64,000 nucleotides of DNA from Rhodospirillales bacterium (GTDB lineage Bacteria > Pseudomonadota > Alphaproteobacteria > SP197): contig JACONG010000016.1 in the NCBI GenBank assembly GCA_014323865.1, positions 181,468 through 245,467 on the forward strand. The letters run 5' to 3'. Under the pieces are notes generated by a model. That model made no database searches, was not told the origin of the DNA, and saw only the letters and a program-made list of their open reading frames with translations. Positions 1 to 7,977 of this stretch are shown piece by piece; position 1 is the first letter of the stretch, and the number at the start of each line of letters is the position of its first letter. A program made the position numbers and the translations under genes.

Positions 1-546
1 CAGACCAAGCCAGGCACCGTCCGGCCCATAGTGATCGAGCAAGGGTCCGCGGTAGCTGCCCGGGATCACGCGGGTCGGGCCCATCTCCATCGTCACGTCG
101 TCCAGATAGGTCAGGGTCATCAGCGGCGTCAGGTTGGTTGCCGGTGCGAAGGCGCTGTCCTGATGCCAGTCGAAACCGCGCCCCCCGGGCCGCTTGAAGG
201 CGACGTTCGATTCCCGGAACAGCACGTCCGGACCAACCAGGTCGGCCACCGCATCGACCAGGGGCGAGTCGGAGGCGTAGGACCAGATCATGTCGTGATG
301 GTCGGCCGCACAGAGGATCTGGCGCAGATGGCGACCGTCGTCCGAGGTCTCGAACTCGAAGTCGGGCGGACAGTCGGCCGGCGTTTCGGCACGACGATAA
401 AGCGCGTCAAGGACACCACGCAGGGCCTCAACCCGCTCGGCGTCAATATAGCCCTCGAGCAGCAGATAACCGTTCGCAAAGTAGAAGGCGCGTTGCTCCG
501 CCGAGAGAACGTGCAACGGGAGCTGTTCGATATCGGCCTGACGCAT
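1..546 (-). CDS. Phytanoyl-CoA dioxygenase (PhyH) family protein, C-terminus cut by window edge
   Basis: The first 182 residues of a PhyH-type non-haem Fe(II)/2-oxoglutarate oxygenase are read from an ATG at 546 to the window edge. The iron-binding HxD is visible as DWHQD (His128, Asp130), preceded by a family-typical KRPGGRGFDWHQD stretch and followed by MGPTRVIPGS, the strand that carries substrate contacts in this family. The second iron histidine and the 2-oxoglutarate arginine would lie beyond the edge. Family members hydroxylate small molecules or acyl-CoAs; the substrate cannot be told. It is transcribed away from the remnants at 572-942. Confidence 0.85.
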   Translation of the reverse strand, partial: MRQADIEQLPLHVLSAEQRAFYFANGYLLLEGYIDAERVEALRGVLDALYRRAETPADCPPDFEFETSDDGRHLRQILCAADHHDMIWSYASDSPLVDAVADLVGPDVLFRESNVAFKRPGGRGFDWHQDSAFAPATNLTPLMTLTYLDDVTMEMGPTRVIPGSYRGPLLDHYGPDGAWLGL

Positions 547-571
547 GGAGGCTCTCCTTGATCTCCGGGAC

Positions 572-720
572 TCAGTCCTCGTTGCGCTCCGACGACTCCC
601 GATCGCGATCATACCACCGCTCCACTGGAAACGCCGGAAGCCAGCCCTCACGCCGAACAGTCCAGAGCTCGTATGTCGGCTTGAACTGATCCGGCGCATT
701 GAGCGCGCCTGGAGCGGATC
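572..720 (-). pseudogene. C-terminal fragment resembling a GFA (glutathione-dependent formaldehyde-activating) family protein
   Basis: The minus strand encodes PTYELWTVRREGWLPAFP, then VERWYDRDRES and a stop at 572. The TYELWT..R..WLP..P pattern resembles the C-terminal end of GFA/CENP-V-fold proteins. The zinc-binding cysteine motifs that define the family are missing and no start codon with a ribosome site lies in frame, so this is read as a truncated remnant. The family call rests on the tail alone. Confidence 0.35.
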
Positions 721-743
721 CAGCTGAGTGTGTGAATCCGCTC
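712..743. repeat. Inverted repeat related to the dispersed palindromic element
   Basis: Eight-base perfect arms GAGCGGAT and ATCCGCTC are separated by 16 bases and followed by GACCCCGGGATGCTC. The same GAATCCGCTC and ..ATGCTC words occur in the elements near 44.6 kb and 59.4 kb, so this is probably a diverged copy of the same family. Confidence 0.45.
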
Positions 744-756
744 GACCCCGGGATGC

Positions 757-942
757 TCAAGGAATGGTCCAGTCGATTTCCTTGCGCAACGGCAGCACGC
801 GGGGCGCGCGAAACGACAAGCTGTAACACGCGGTGGCATGAAGGATGTGGAAGCCGCTCCGCCGGTAGTCCGGCATGTCCCAATGCGCCTTGTTGTCGAA
901 CCCGGTCACGATATCGGGGTTGTCGATGCCTTGCCTGGCCAT
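757..942 (-). pseudogene. N-terminal fragment, possibly of a serine hydrolase
   Basis: An ATG at 942 is preceded by a good ribosome site (GGAGGAGATCCGG), so this was a real gene start. The frame runs 61 codons (starting MARQGIDNPDIVTGFDN) and stops. The segment AHWDMPDYRRSGFHILH followed by SLSFRAPRV resembles the N-terminal lead-in of the class C serine hydrolases found later in this window (compare FQDWPQNRGGFHHVR at 37.7 kb), but no catalytic motif remains. The fragment is truncated downstream by the inverted repeat at 712-743. The family assignment is an inference from weak similarity. Confidence 0.35.
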
Positions 943-1180
943 ATCCGGATCTCCTCCCGCGTCGCGGCAGCTTGCCAGAGTCGGGCGCTGGCGTTAAGCG
1001 GGAGTCATGGCCGGATGGAACACGATCACACCTCCGGGGTCCTTGCCATCATCATCGAAGCAGGTGCCGTGATCGCGGCGGCCATCAAACAACACAATCC
1101 CCGCAACCCCGCATCAATCCCCACACGATTCCAGCGTCGACCGAAACACCCTCCAAGACGGGAACGGGCCAGGTTGTGTC

Positions 1181-1966
1181 ATGGTGTGCAGGCTCTTTCT
1201 TCTGATCCTCGGGCTTGGCTTGGTGTCGTCTGTGCAGGCCCAGACCTTCCCCTCGGCAATCGACTCCGCTCCTGGCGGCCACGTTGTGGAGATTGTCGAC
1301 GGTGACACCCTGGTTCTGTCCGACGGCGCGGAAGTCCGTCTGGTCGGGATCATGGTGCCGAAGCTCGCCCTGGGACGCGACTGGATGACCGACGAACCCC
1401 TGGCGCAGGATGCAAAGGACGCACTCGAAACGCTGGTCCTCGGCCGGGACGTCATCTTGGTGCCCGACCAGACGTCGATGGACCGGCACGGTCGCCTTCT
1501 CGCTCACGTCCTTGATCCGCAAGGCGTCTGGGTGCAGGCTGCACTCTTGGAAGCCGGCCTCGCGCGGGTCTACTCGTTCGCCGACAACCGCGTCCATGTC
1601 GCCGACATGTTGGAGCACGAAGCGAGCGCTCGCGGTGCCGCTCGTGGGCTGTGGTCCGATCCCTACTTCGCCGTGCGGGACGCCGGGCTGCCCAATGCGA
1701 TTCCTGTCGACCGCTTCGAACTCGTCGAGGGCGTGGTCGCCGATGTCGCGGAGGTCGACCGGCGCATCTACATCAACTTCGGCGACGATTGGCGGACCGA
1801 TATGACTGTCACGGTTTCGCCGCACAATCGCGGCAGTTTTCTTGATGCGCCGCTTGATGTCCTGTCGCTGGAGGGGGCACGCATCCGTGTTCGCGGCTGG
1901 ACCAGCTGGTACAATGGTCCGATGATCGAGATCGACCATCCAGAGACAATCGAGGTGCTTGAGTGA
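1181..1966 (+). CDS. Secreted SNase-like (thermonuclease-fold) protein
   Basis: 261 aa. An N-terminal signal peptide (about residues 1-21, ending VQAQ) is followed by a staphylococcal-nuclease fold: VVEIVDGDTLVLSDG, VRLVGI, then a central DRHGRLLAHV strand and a long C-terminal beta region. In active nucleases the strand after the first arginine reads about IDTPE, supplying a calcium aspartate and the general-base glutamate; here it reads IMVPK, so both appear replaced, while the two arginines (VRL and HGR) are kept. A catalytically impaired or repurposed periplasmic SNase domain is therefore likely. Its stop overlaps the start of the M48 protease gene, indicating co-transcription and probably a joint envelope role. 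Confidence 0.8.
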   Translation: MVCRLFLLILGLGLVSSVQAQTFPSAIDSAPGGHVVEIVDGDTLVLSDGAEVRLVGIMVPKLALGRDWMTDEPLAQDAKDALETLVLGRDVILVPDQTSMDRHGRLLAHVLDPQGVWVQAALLEAGLARVYSFADNRVHVADMLEHEASARGAARGLWSDPYFAVRDAGLPNAIPVDRFELVEGVVADVAEVDRRIYINFGDDWRTDMTVTVSPHNRGSFLDAPLDVLSLEGARIRVRGWTSWYNGPMIEIDHPETIEVLE

Positions 1967-3441
1967 TGCTGTCGCGCCTGCGTTCCCTTCTCTTCGTTGC
2001 CGTGGCCGGCATCGCTGCGGTCGCCGTCGGTGCCTGCGCCAGGAACCCGGCCACGGGCCAGTCGGATCTTTCGCTTGTCTCGCCCGCCCGGGAACAGCAG
2101 ATCGGCGACGAGGCCCACCCGCAGGTGGTCGCACAGTTCGGCGTCTACGAGGAGGTCCCGGAGCTCAACGCTTATGTCGCGACGATCGCCTCGCGGCTTC
2201 ACAGCGTCTCGGAGATGTCGGGGCAGGCGTTCCGGTTCACGCTACTCGACAGTGACATGGTCAACGCCTTCGCCATTCCCGGCGGCTACGTCTATGTCAC
2301 GCGCGGCCTGATGGCGCTCGCCAACAGCGAAGCCGAACTCGCCGGCGTGATCGGCCATGAGATCGGCCATATCACCGCCCGCCATGGCGCCCGGCGCATA
2401 ACCCGACAGACCCTCGCCGGCCTCAGCATCCTCGGTTTCGGCATTGCGACCCGGGACCGCAACCTGATGGAAGCGGCCAGTGTGGGAGCGGCGGCCTGGC
2501 TGGCCGGATACGGTCGCAGCCAGGAGCTCGAATCCGATGAACTCGGCGTCCGCTACCTGACCCGTGCCGGCTATGACCCGCTGGCCATGGCGACCTTTCT
2601 GGAGCAACTGGGACGTGACTCGGCGCTCTCGCGCAAGATCGCCTTTCAGGAGAACCAGCCCGATCCCGCCGACAGCTGGTTCGCCACGCATCCGCGAACA
2701 GAGGATCGCGTCGTGGCGGCGGCCGAACTTGCGCGTGCCGACCTCCCCAATCCCTTCGAGGGGCGCAAGGAGTATCTGCAGCAGATCGACGGGATGATCT
2801 GGGGCGACAGCCCCGCCCAGGGCTTCCGACGCGGCCGCAACTTCTCTCACCCCGAGCTGCGCTTCTCGTTCGACGTGCCCGAAGGCTTCCGGATGCTCAA
2901 TTCCCCCTCGGAGGTCATCGCCTTCAATGCGGACGGTGCCTCCCTGATCTTCGACGGCACCGCGAACCAGAGTGGCTCCATGGCGGCCTACGCGCAGTCC
3001 TGGGCGAACCGGGCCTTCGGCCGTTCGGTGTCGCTCAACGATCTCGAAGCCATCGACATCAACGGCATGGCCGCCGGAACCGGCTGGACCACCGTGCCCC
3101 GCCAGCAGGGTTCAGTCGACGTCCGCTTCCTCGCGATCCGCTACGACAGCAGCACGATCTACCGGTTTATCTTCGTGACGCCGTCAGCATCGGCGGCAAT
3201 GCTCAATGAGGCGTTCCGCCGCACCACCTACAGTTTCCGCAAGCTGTCATCGTCGGAAGCGGCCGCCCTGCGCCCGCTGCGGATTCGAATTGATGAGGTG
3301 CGTGCCGGCGACACGATCGCCACCTTCGCGGCCCTCATGCAGTTCGACAATCTGCAGCGCGAACGATTCATGGTGCTGAACGCGATCACGTCCGAAGCCG
3401 ATCTCCAGCCCGGCATGCTGGTCAAGGTGATCAGGGAGTAA
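1966..3441 (+). CDS. M48-family lipoprotein metalloprotease with C-terminal LysM-like domain
   Basis: 491 aa (or 492 from the GTG at 1963; either overlaps the upstream stop). A lipoprotein signal ends at the lipobox VGAC, so the protein should be anchored in the envelope. The zinc motif HEIGH lies at about residues 131-135, with the third ligand glutamate in LESDELGVRYL downstream, as in the BepA/YfgC-like M48 peptidases that survey outer-membrane protein assembly. Instead of TPR repeats the C-terminus (about 440-491) ends in a LysM-like segment, IDEVRAGDTIATFAALMQ through LQPGMLVKV, suggesting peptidoglycan association. Both domains are complete. Confidence 0.9.
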   Translation: MLSRLRSLLFVAVAGIAAVAVGACARNPATGQSDLSLVSPAREQQIGDEAHPQVVAQFGVYEEVPELNAYVATIASRLHSVSEMSGQAFRFTLLDSDMVNAFAIPGGYVYVTRGLMALANSEAELAGVIGHEIGHITARHGARRITRQTLAGLSILGFGIATRDRNLMEAASVGAAAWLAGYGRSQELESDELGVRYLTRAGYDPLAMATFLEQLGRDSALSRKIAFQENQPDPADSWFATHPRTEDRVVAAAELARADLPNPFEGRKEYLQQIDGMIWGDSPAQGFRRGRNFSHPELRFSFDVPEGFRMLNSPSEVIAFNADGASLIFDGTANQSGSMAAYAQSWANRAFGRSVSLNDLEAIDINGMAAGTGWTTVPRQQGSVDVRFLAIRYDSSTIYRFIFVTPSASAAMLNEAFRRTTYSFRKLSSSEAAALRPLRIRIDEVRAGDTIATFAALMQFDNLQRERFMVLNAITSEADLQPGMLVKVIRE

Positions 3442-3628
3442 CGACGATACCGGCGGCGATCAGCCGGTCGATCTCGTCGTCCGTAAGACCGGTGCCGTCG
3501 TCGATGGTCGGCGAGCCGCCGCGGACCGGGTGATGGTGGTGATGGTCAGGAGTGCCGTTGGCCACCATCAGGCCCGATCAGGACATGGGGGTCAGGTCGA
3601 GAACCCGGATGTCCTCGAACGGCTGCAT
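3431..3628 (-). pseudogene. Remnant of a CaiB/BaiF family III CoA-transferase
   Basis: On the minus strand an ATG at 3628 begins MQPFEDIRVLDLTPMS followed at once by a stop; this matches the invariant N-terminus of family III CoA-transferases (..LEGIRVLDLTR..). About 60 bases on, another frame reads PTIDDGTGLTDDEIDRLIAA then GIVV, which resembles the C-terminal tail of the same family. Nearly all of the roughly 400-residue body is therefore deleted. The remnant overlaps the 3' end of the M48 gene tail to tail. Confidence 0.5.
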
Positions 3629-3633
3629 CGCGG

Positions 3634-4878
3634 TCAGCTCAGGGCCTGCGCCCTGTCGAGCATGGCGTGGAGCAGAACGTTGCAGCCGGCCTCAAGGTCT
3701 TCCCTGGCCGCATTCTCGATCTCGTTGTGACTGATGCCACCTTCGCAGGGCACGAAGATCATCGCCGTCGGTGCGACACGGCTGACATAGACCGCGTCGT
3801 GGCCCGCGCCCGACACCATGTCCATGTGATCGTAACCAAGAAGCTCGGCGCCTCTGCGGACCGCGTCGATACAGCCGGTGTCGAAGGCCACAGGCGGCGA
3901 GACCCAGATTTCCTCGATCTCGATCTCGACCTTCTTCCTGACGCCGATCTTGGTGGCGGCCCAGCGCAGGCCCGCATCCAGGCGATCGAAGGCCTCCTGG
4001 TCGGGATGGCGGATGTCGACCGACAGCATGACGTCCCCGGCGATGGTGTTGCGCGATCCCGAAGGCAGGCAGTGATCGACCTTCACGGTGGTGCGACCGT
4101 GCGGGCCCTCGCCGAGCGCATTGTCGTCGAGATGCTGGATCAGCTTGGCCGCGGCCACCATGGCGTCCTTGCGCATTTCCATGGGCGTCGGCCCAGCGTG
4201 GGCCTCCATGCCGCGGATGTTCACGTTGTACCAGCGGATGCCCTGCACCCCGGTGACGACGCCAACCGGCTTCCTTTCGGCCTCCAGGATCGGCCCCTGT
4301 TCGATATGGGCTTCGAAATGGTGACCCAGCGTATGGCCTCCGGGTTCCTCGTCGCCGAGGTAGCCGATACGGGCGAGCTCCTCGCCCATGGTCTTGCCAT
4401 CGGGGTCGGCCTGGTTGTGAGCATAGTCGAGGCTGAAGGCGCCACCGAAGACCCCCGATCCGATCATGGCCGGAGCGAAGCGTGCACCTTCCTCGTTGGT
4501 CCAGCAGATCACCTCAAGCGGCGCCCCGGTTTCGACCCCGGCATCGTTCAGCGAGCGGACAATCTCGAGCCCGGCAAGCACACCGTAGACGCCGTCGAAC
4601 TTGCCACCGGTAGGCTGGGTGTCGAGATGGCTGCCGGTCGAGACCGGACTGGCATCGGGATCACGGCCGGGCCTGCGGGCGAAGATGTTGCCCATCTTGT
4701 CCACCGAACAGGTCATGCCGGCGGCTTCGCACCAGCCGACAAAGAGATCACGCCCCGCCTTGTCGCCGTCGGTCAGGGCGAGACGACAGTTGCCGCCCTT
4801 TTCGGTGGCATCGATCCTGGCCATTTCCATGATCGATTCCCAAAGGCGGTCGGCGTTGATCTGCAAGCCCTGGCTCAT
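3634..4878 (-). CDS. M20-family Zn-dependent amidohydrolase (allantoate / N-carbamoyl-amino-acid hydrolase type)
   Basis: 414 aa from the ATG at 4878 (MSQGLQINADRL). The metal-site motifs of the M20 hydantoinase/carbamoylase subfamily are intact: GSHLDTQ (His84), KFDGVYGV (Asp95), TNEEGARF (Glu129-Glu130) and later HIEQGPILE. Family members cleave N-carbamoyl groups from beta- or L-alpha-amino acids or open allantoate in pyrimidine, hydantoin or purine degradation; substrate cannot be settled from sequence. The length is normal. It lies beside a decayed CoA-transferase, and no other ring-cleavage genes are nearby. Confidence 0.88.
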   Translation of the reverse strand: MSQGLQINADRLWESIMEMARIDATEKGGNCRLALTDGDKAGRDLFVGWCEAAGMTCSVDKMGNIFARRPGRDPDASPVSTGSHLDTQPTGGKFDGVYGVLAGLEIVRSLNDAGVETGAPLEVICWTNEEGARFAPAMIGSGVFGGAFSLDYAHNQADPDGKTMGEELARIGYLGDEEPGGHTLGHHFEAHIEQGPILEAERKPVGVVTGVQGIRWYNVNIRGMEAHAGPTPMEMRKDAMVAAAKLIQHLDDNALGEGPHGRTTVKVDHCLPSGSRNTIAGDVMLSVDIRHPDQEAFDRLDAGLRWAATKIGVRKKVEIEIEEIWVSPPVAFDTGCIDAVRRGAELLGYDHMDMVSGAGHDAVYVSRVAPTAMIFVPCEGGISHNEIENAAREDLEAGCNVLLHAMLDRAQALS

Positions 4879-4935
4879 GTGCACTCCCAAGCGCAAACGT
4901 CGTGTCGGGGCATCATGGCGAGCAAATGGCAGGGA

Positions 4936-5736
4936 TCAAGCCTCGATGCGGTCGACGGCGTTCCCGTTTTGGTCGAAGCAGCAGGCAACAAGCGGGCCGC
5001 CCCGTCCGCACCCGCCATCGACAGTGGCGCGGAAGCCCTCAATCGCGACTCCGCCCTCCTGCGGATCGTGGCCGCGGACGACCATGCGGAACGAACCATA
5101 GGGTGCGGTCAGTCCGGCAAAGCCGGAGGGCTGCCACCAGAAAGCGTCCCTTTGGGTCTTGATCGGACGGTCCGGGTCGAGGCCGGAATGGACGAAGAGG
5201 ATCGTGCCGTCATCGGTCACGCAGGCGCGCTTCAGATGGGTCATGAGTGCGCGGTGACCGGGGTGGCCGTACATCGAATCGCGCAACCCGCCCGTCCAGC
5301 GCGTCAGGGTCACCGTGCCGCCGCGGGCCGCCACCAGACCGTCGCCGGCATTGCCGCCATAGGCCTTGATCGTGGCCGCCACGCCGCGTTCGAGCATCCA
5401 GCCCATAACCGCCGGAGGGTCCATGGCCAGCTGAAGCTGCAGCAGCTTCTGCCACATCTCCTCCTGTGCGCCGCGCAGGAAGACGACGTCCTGCGGCATC
5501 ATGCCGGGCTGCGCCAGAAGCTCCCGGCGGAATGCGATCAGTTCGTCGACCGTACCGCTTACATCGTCACCGAAGCCCAGGAAATTGCCGAGGTAGACCA
5601 GGCGATCGCGCACCTGGAACCGTTCGGCCAGCTGGCGGTGCAGGTCGACGAGCTGTGCATGTTCACCGTGAATGGCACCGATTGCCCATACGCGTTGCCA
5701 GCCCGTGAGGGTGCCGAATTTGTCTGGGTCGAGCAT
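4936..5736 (-). CDS. Metallophosphoesterase-fold protein with degenerate active site
   Basis: 266 aa. The overall layout follows PPP-type serine/threonine phosphatases: a first motif near residue 18, a second about 30 residues later, an RGAQEE motif where GNHE is expected, HSGLDP, and RGHDP near the C-terminus. The metal ligands are, however, largely replaced: GDxHG reads GAIHG, GDxxDRG reads GNFLGFG and GNHE reads GAQE. The later histidine in GHDP is kept. As I recall, alphaproteobacterial relatives with the same substitutions exist, so this looks like a conserved pseudo-phosphatase rather than a fresh pseudogene. Its partner or ligand is unknown. Confidence 0.75.
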   Translation of the reverse strand: MLDPDKFGTLTGWQRVWAIGAIHGEHAQLVDLHRQLAERFQVRDRLVYLGNFLGFGDDVSGTVDELIAFRRELLAQPGMMPQDVVFLRGAQEEMWQKLLQLQLAMDPPAVMGWMLERGVAATIKAYGGNAGDGLVAARGGTVTLTRWTGGLRDSMYGHPGHRALMTHLKRACVTDDGTILFVHSGLDPDRPIKTQRDAFWWQPSGFAGLTAPYGSFRMVVRGHDPQEGGVAIEGFRATVDGGCGRGGPLVACCFDQNGNAVDRIEA

Positions 5737-5798
5737 GGGCCGGGTTCCAAAAACAGACCGCCCCGCCCCGCATCCGCGGCAGGGCGATCAGGGTAATT

Positions 5799-5821
5799 CG
5801 CTTTCGTTACAACCGAAAGCG
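5799..5821 (-). terminator. Stem-loop downstream of carD
   Basis: Perfect 8-bp arms CGCTTTCG and CGAAAGCG enclose a 7-base loop directly after the carD stop. There is no U-run on the minus-strand side, so factor-independent termination is possible but not certain. Confidence 0.45.
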
Positions 5822-5834
5822 GGCACGGGCCGGG

Positions 5835-6335
5835 TCATGCGGCCTGCAGCGTCTTTTCGATCTTCGTGGTGGCCTGCGAAGGCTCCGTGCCTTCGACCGC
5901 CGCGAGTTCGCGCGACAGCCGGTCGAGCGCCGCTTCGTAGAGCTGGCGTTCGCTGTAGGATTGGTCAGCCTGACCGACGCGGGCGTGAAGGTCGCGCACC
6001 ACCTCGGCGATCGAGACGGGATCGCCGGAGTTGATCTTCGCTTCGTACTCCTGCGCGCGGCGGCTCCACATGGTCCGCTTCACGCGCGCACGGCCCTTCA
6101 GCGTGGTCAGTGCGCTCTTCATGATGTCCTTCGACGACAGCTTGCGCATGCCCGACGATGTCACTTTGTGGGTCGGCACGCGCAGAACCATCTTGTCCTG
6201 CTCGAAATGCACCACAACCATCTTCAGCTTGGCTTCGCCGATCGTCTGTGCTTCGACAGCCTTGACCAGCCCAACCCCGTGGGTCGGATAAACAACGTAA
6301 TCGCCGGCCTTGAGCTTGATGTTCTTGGTCGCCAT
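5835..6335 (-). CDS. carD: CarD-family transcriptional regulator
   Basis: 166 aa from the ATG at 6335 (MATKNIKLKAGDYVVYP). The N-terminal CarD/CdnL Tudor-like RNA-polymerase-interaction domain is clear (GDYVVYPTHGVGLVKAVEAQ, then KMVLRVPTHKV), and the C-terminal helical DNA-binding domain follows, with the conserved tryptophan region KRTMWSRRAQEYEAKI. Family members bind the RNA polymerase beta subunit and stabilise promoter open complexes, notably at rRNA promoters. A longer in-frame extension to 6515 is rejected because it is proline/arginine-rich leader sequence. A consensus -10 lies about 200 bases upstream, implying a long leader. Confidence 0.93.
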   Translation of the reverse strand: MATKNIKLKAGDYVVYPTHGVGLVKAVEAQTIGEAKLKMVVVHFEQDKMVLRVPTHKVTSSGMRKLSSKDIMKSALTTLKGRARVKRTMWSRRAQEYEAKINSGDPVSIAEVVRDLHARVGQADQSYSERQLYEAALDRLSRELAAVEGTEPSQATTKIEKTLQAA

Positions 6336-6542
6336 GAGTTGTTGTACCTGCCTGTTCTTGTTGCGCTCGGCCGGATTCCCGCGTGACGCAGGGCCACGGT
6401 GCAGCGGCCCCCCGCGACCGCCGGCCGGTATCCGTATCTGTTGTGATTCTGTGCGCCCCTCCGGGGTCCACACAGGGAAAGGATCAACCCAAGCCGACCC
6501 TCTCGACATCCACAATCTCCCCTTTTGTCGAGGAGATGTCCG

Positions 6543-6572
6543 ATTATATCACGAACGTGGGAAAACTGGAAG
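6543..6572 (-). promoter_or_regulatory. Putative carD promoter
   Basis: On the minus strand a perfect TATAAT (6548-6543) follows a 17-base spacer after TTCCAG, a weak -35. Downstream, before the carD ATG at 6335, the leader contains nested complementary words (GACAT..ATGTC and CTCC..GGAG), which could form a hairpin. The -10 is clear; the rest is inference. Confidence 0.45.
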
Positions 6573-6650
6573 TTCCAACCGGAATCCGCGCCCTTCCGGC
6601 GTTATCAGGGCTTTGAAACCCAACCAATCGAAGCCGAGTCGGGTCAACAA

Positions 6651-6983
6651 TCAGCCTTCGCCCGGGTCGGGGCTGAAGTGTTCCTTCTTGTCCTTTACAT
6701 GACGCCAGTTGTCGGAATCCGGCAGCGGACCCTTCTGTCGTGTGATGTTGGGCCAGACTTCCGCGTACTGCCGGTTGATCTCGAGCCACTCTTCCAGGCC
6801 ATCGTCGGTGTCGGGCTTGATCGCGTCGATCGGGCATTCCGGTTCGCACACGCCGCAATCGATGCATTCGTCCGGATGGATCACGAGCATGTTTTCGCCC
6901 TCGTAGAAGCAGTCCACGGGGCAAACCTCGACGCAATCGGTCAGCTTGCACTTGATGCAGGCCTCGACGACCACATAGGTCAT
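6651..6983 (-). CDS. fdxA: Ferredoxin FdxA (7Fe, [3Fe-4S][4Fe-4S])
   Basis: 110 aa from the ATG at 6983 ([17 protein letters not shown]). The two cluster motifs are visible: an N-terminal [18 protein letters not shown] and a [12 protein letters not shown] stretch, the arrangement of bacterial 7Fe ferredoxins that carry one 3Fe-4S and one 4Fe-4S cluster. The acidic C-terminal tail (about 50 residues) is normal for alphaproteobacterial FdxA. It acts as a soluble electron carrier. It sits between TerB and carD, an order common in Rhodospirillales; a 315-base gap separates it from carD, which has its own promoter. Confidence 0.93.
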   Translation of the reverse strand: MTYVVVEACIKCKLTDCVEVCPVDCFYEGENMLVIHPDECIDCGVCEPECPIDAIKPDTDDGLEEWLEINRQYAEVWPNITRQKGPLPDSDNWRHVKDKKEHFSPDPGEG

Positions 6984-7101
6984 GAATGTCTCCTCGCCTC
7001 CTTGGGGATTCGCCATCGGCGGCGCACGGCGCTGCAACGCTATCTATGCCATTCCGCAACCGGGTCAAGCGTCGAAGCGGCCGATTCGGCATGTGTGGCT
7101 A

Positions 7102-7563
7102 TCAAGCCCTGGCGAGCTTCGCTTCGGCACGCCTCCTGGCCAGGGCGCGGTCGCCGTCCTCAACGTGAAGCAGGCCGGCGATCCGGCGCACCAGAGAATC
7201 CTCGTAGGCATGCAGCTCGCCGTCGGCCAGCACGACCAGCCAGAGCATCTCCATCATGGCGACACGCTCCTCGGCATCGAACTCGGCTTTGATCACGCGG
7301 GTAAAACGGTTCCAGTCGACCGAGTCCCGGGCGATCTCGTTGGCGCGCGCCACGAGGCGCTCGGCAGCGGCCCGCTCAAGCGCGAAGTGATTGGCCAGAA
7401 CATCGGTCAGATGCGCAATCTCACGCTCATCGACATGACCGTCGATCAGCGAGGCTTCGACCAGGATGCAGGCGGCCGCTTCGCGCAACTCGTCTTCGGC
7501 TGTGGATTCGGGTTCCGGGGTGCCGGCTTCCAACCCCAGCAAGGCTTTGACACGTCCGATCAT
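7102..7563 (-). CDS. TerB-like family protein
   Basis: 153 aa. After a variable acidic N-terminus come two TerB-type helical repeats with the characteristic metal-binding acidic helices: ACILVEASLIDGHVDEREI and WLVVLADGELHAYEDSLV. Related to the tellurite-resistance TerB/DjlA N-terminal fold, but such stand-alone proteins are widespread housekeeping proteins of unknown role, and no other ter gene is nearby. The rest of the sequence (FALERAAAERLVARANE) is helical. It lies in line with fdxA and the S4 protein on the same strand, so it is probably part of the same transcription unit. Confidence 0.8.
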   Translation of the reverse strand: MIGRVKALLGLEAGTPEPESTAEDELREAAACILVEASLIDGHVDEREIAHLTDVLANHFALERAAAERLVARANEIARDSVDWNRFTRVIKAEFDAEERVAMMEMLWLVVLADGELHAYEDSLVRRIAGLLHVEDGDRALARRRAEAKLARA

Positions 7564-7596
7564 GGGGGCCCTTATGGCAGAGGACCGTTCAGGTGG

Positions 7597-7977
7597 TCAA
7601 AGAGCTTCGCCGTGATGGACAAAACGGTCGAGCGCACGACGCTCGGCCTTGGTCGGTCGGCCCGCGCCGCTCTCGCGACGTGCCGCCTTGGATTGGGTCT
7701 GCTGGACCTCCTTCGGTGCCAGATCCTCGTAGAGGGCGGCCGCCTCGCTCGCCGGTCCGCGCCGCTCGCCGATCCCGACCACCTTCACCACCCTGATGTC
7801 GCGGCCCTGCGGGAAGGTCAGGACGTCGCCCGGCCGGATCGAACCGTGGGACTTGGTGACCTTCTCGCGGTTGACCCGGACATGGCCGTCCGAGACGAGG
7901 TGCTGGGCGAGGGTCCGGCTCTTGCAGAAACGAGCATACCAGAGCCACGTGTCGATACGGATCGCGGTGGTGCTCAA
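7597..7977 (-). CDS. S4-domain RNA-binding protein (HslR-like)
   Basis: 126 aa. The N-terminal S4 fold is clear: RIDTWLWYARFCKSRTLAQ, then SDGHVRVNREKVTKSHGSIRPGDVL. The C-terminal 50 residues are basic and probably disordered. Proteins of this type (Hsp15/HslR) bind stalled 50S subunits or structured RNA. The start codon overlaps the stop of the upstream SUV3-like helicase by one ATGA, so the two RNA-acting proteins are translationally coupled, which supports a joint role in RNA or ribosome metabolism. Confidence 0.88.
   Translation of the reverse strand: MSTTAIRIDTWLWYARFCKSRTLAQHLVSDGHVRVNREKVTKSHGSIRPGDVLTFPQGRDIRVVKVVGIGERRGPASEAAALYEDLAPKEVQQTQSKAARRESGAGRPTKAERRALDRFVHHGEAL

Noticed and set aside
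3667..5796. 709-codon plus-strand open frame
   Set aside because: It runs antisense across the M20 hydrolase and metallophosphoesterase genes, has no family motif and is a product of high GC content.
7102..7563. Tellurite-resistance operon
   Set aside because: Only a lone TerB-like protein is present; no terC, terD, terE or terZ lies nearby, and stand-alone TerB proteins are common.
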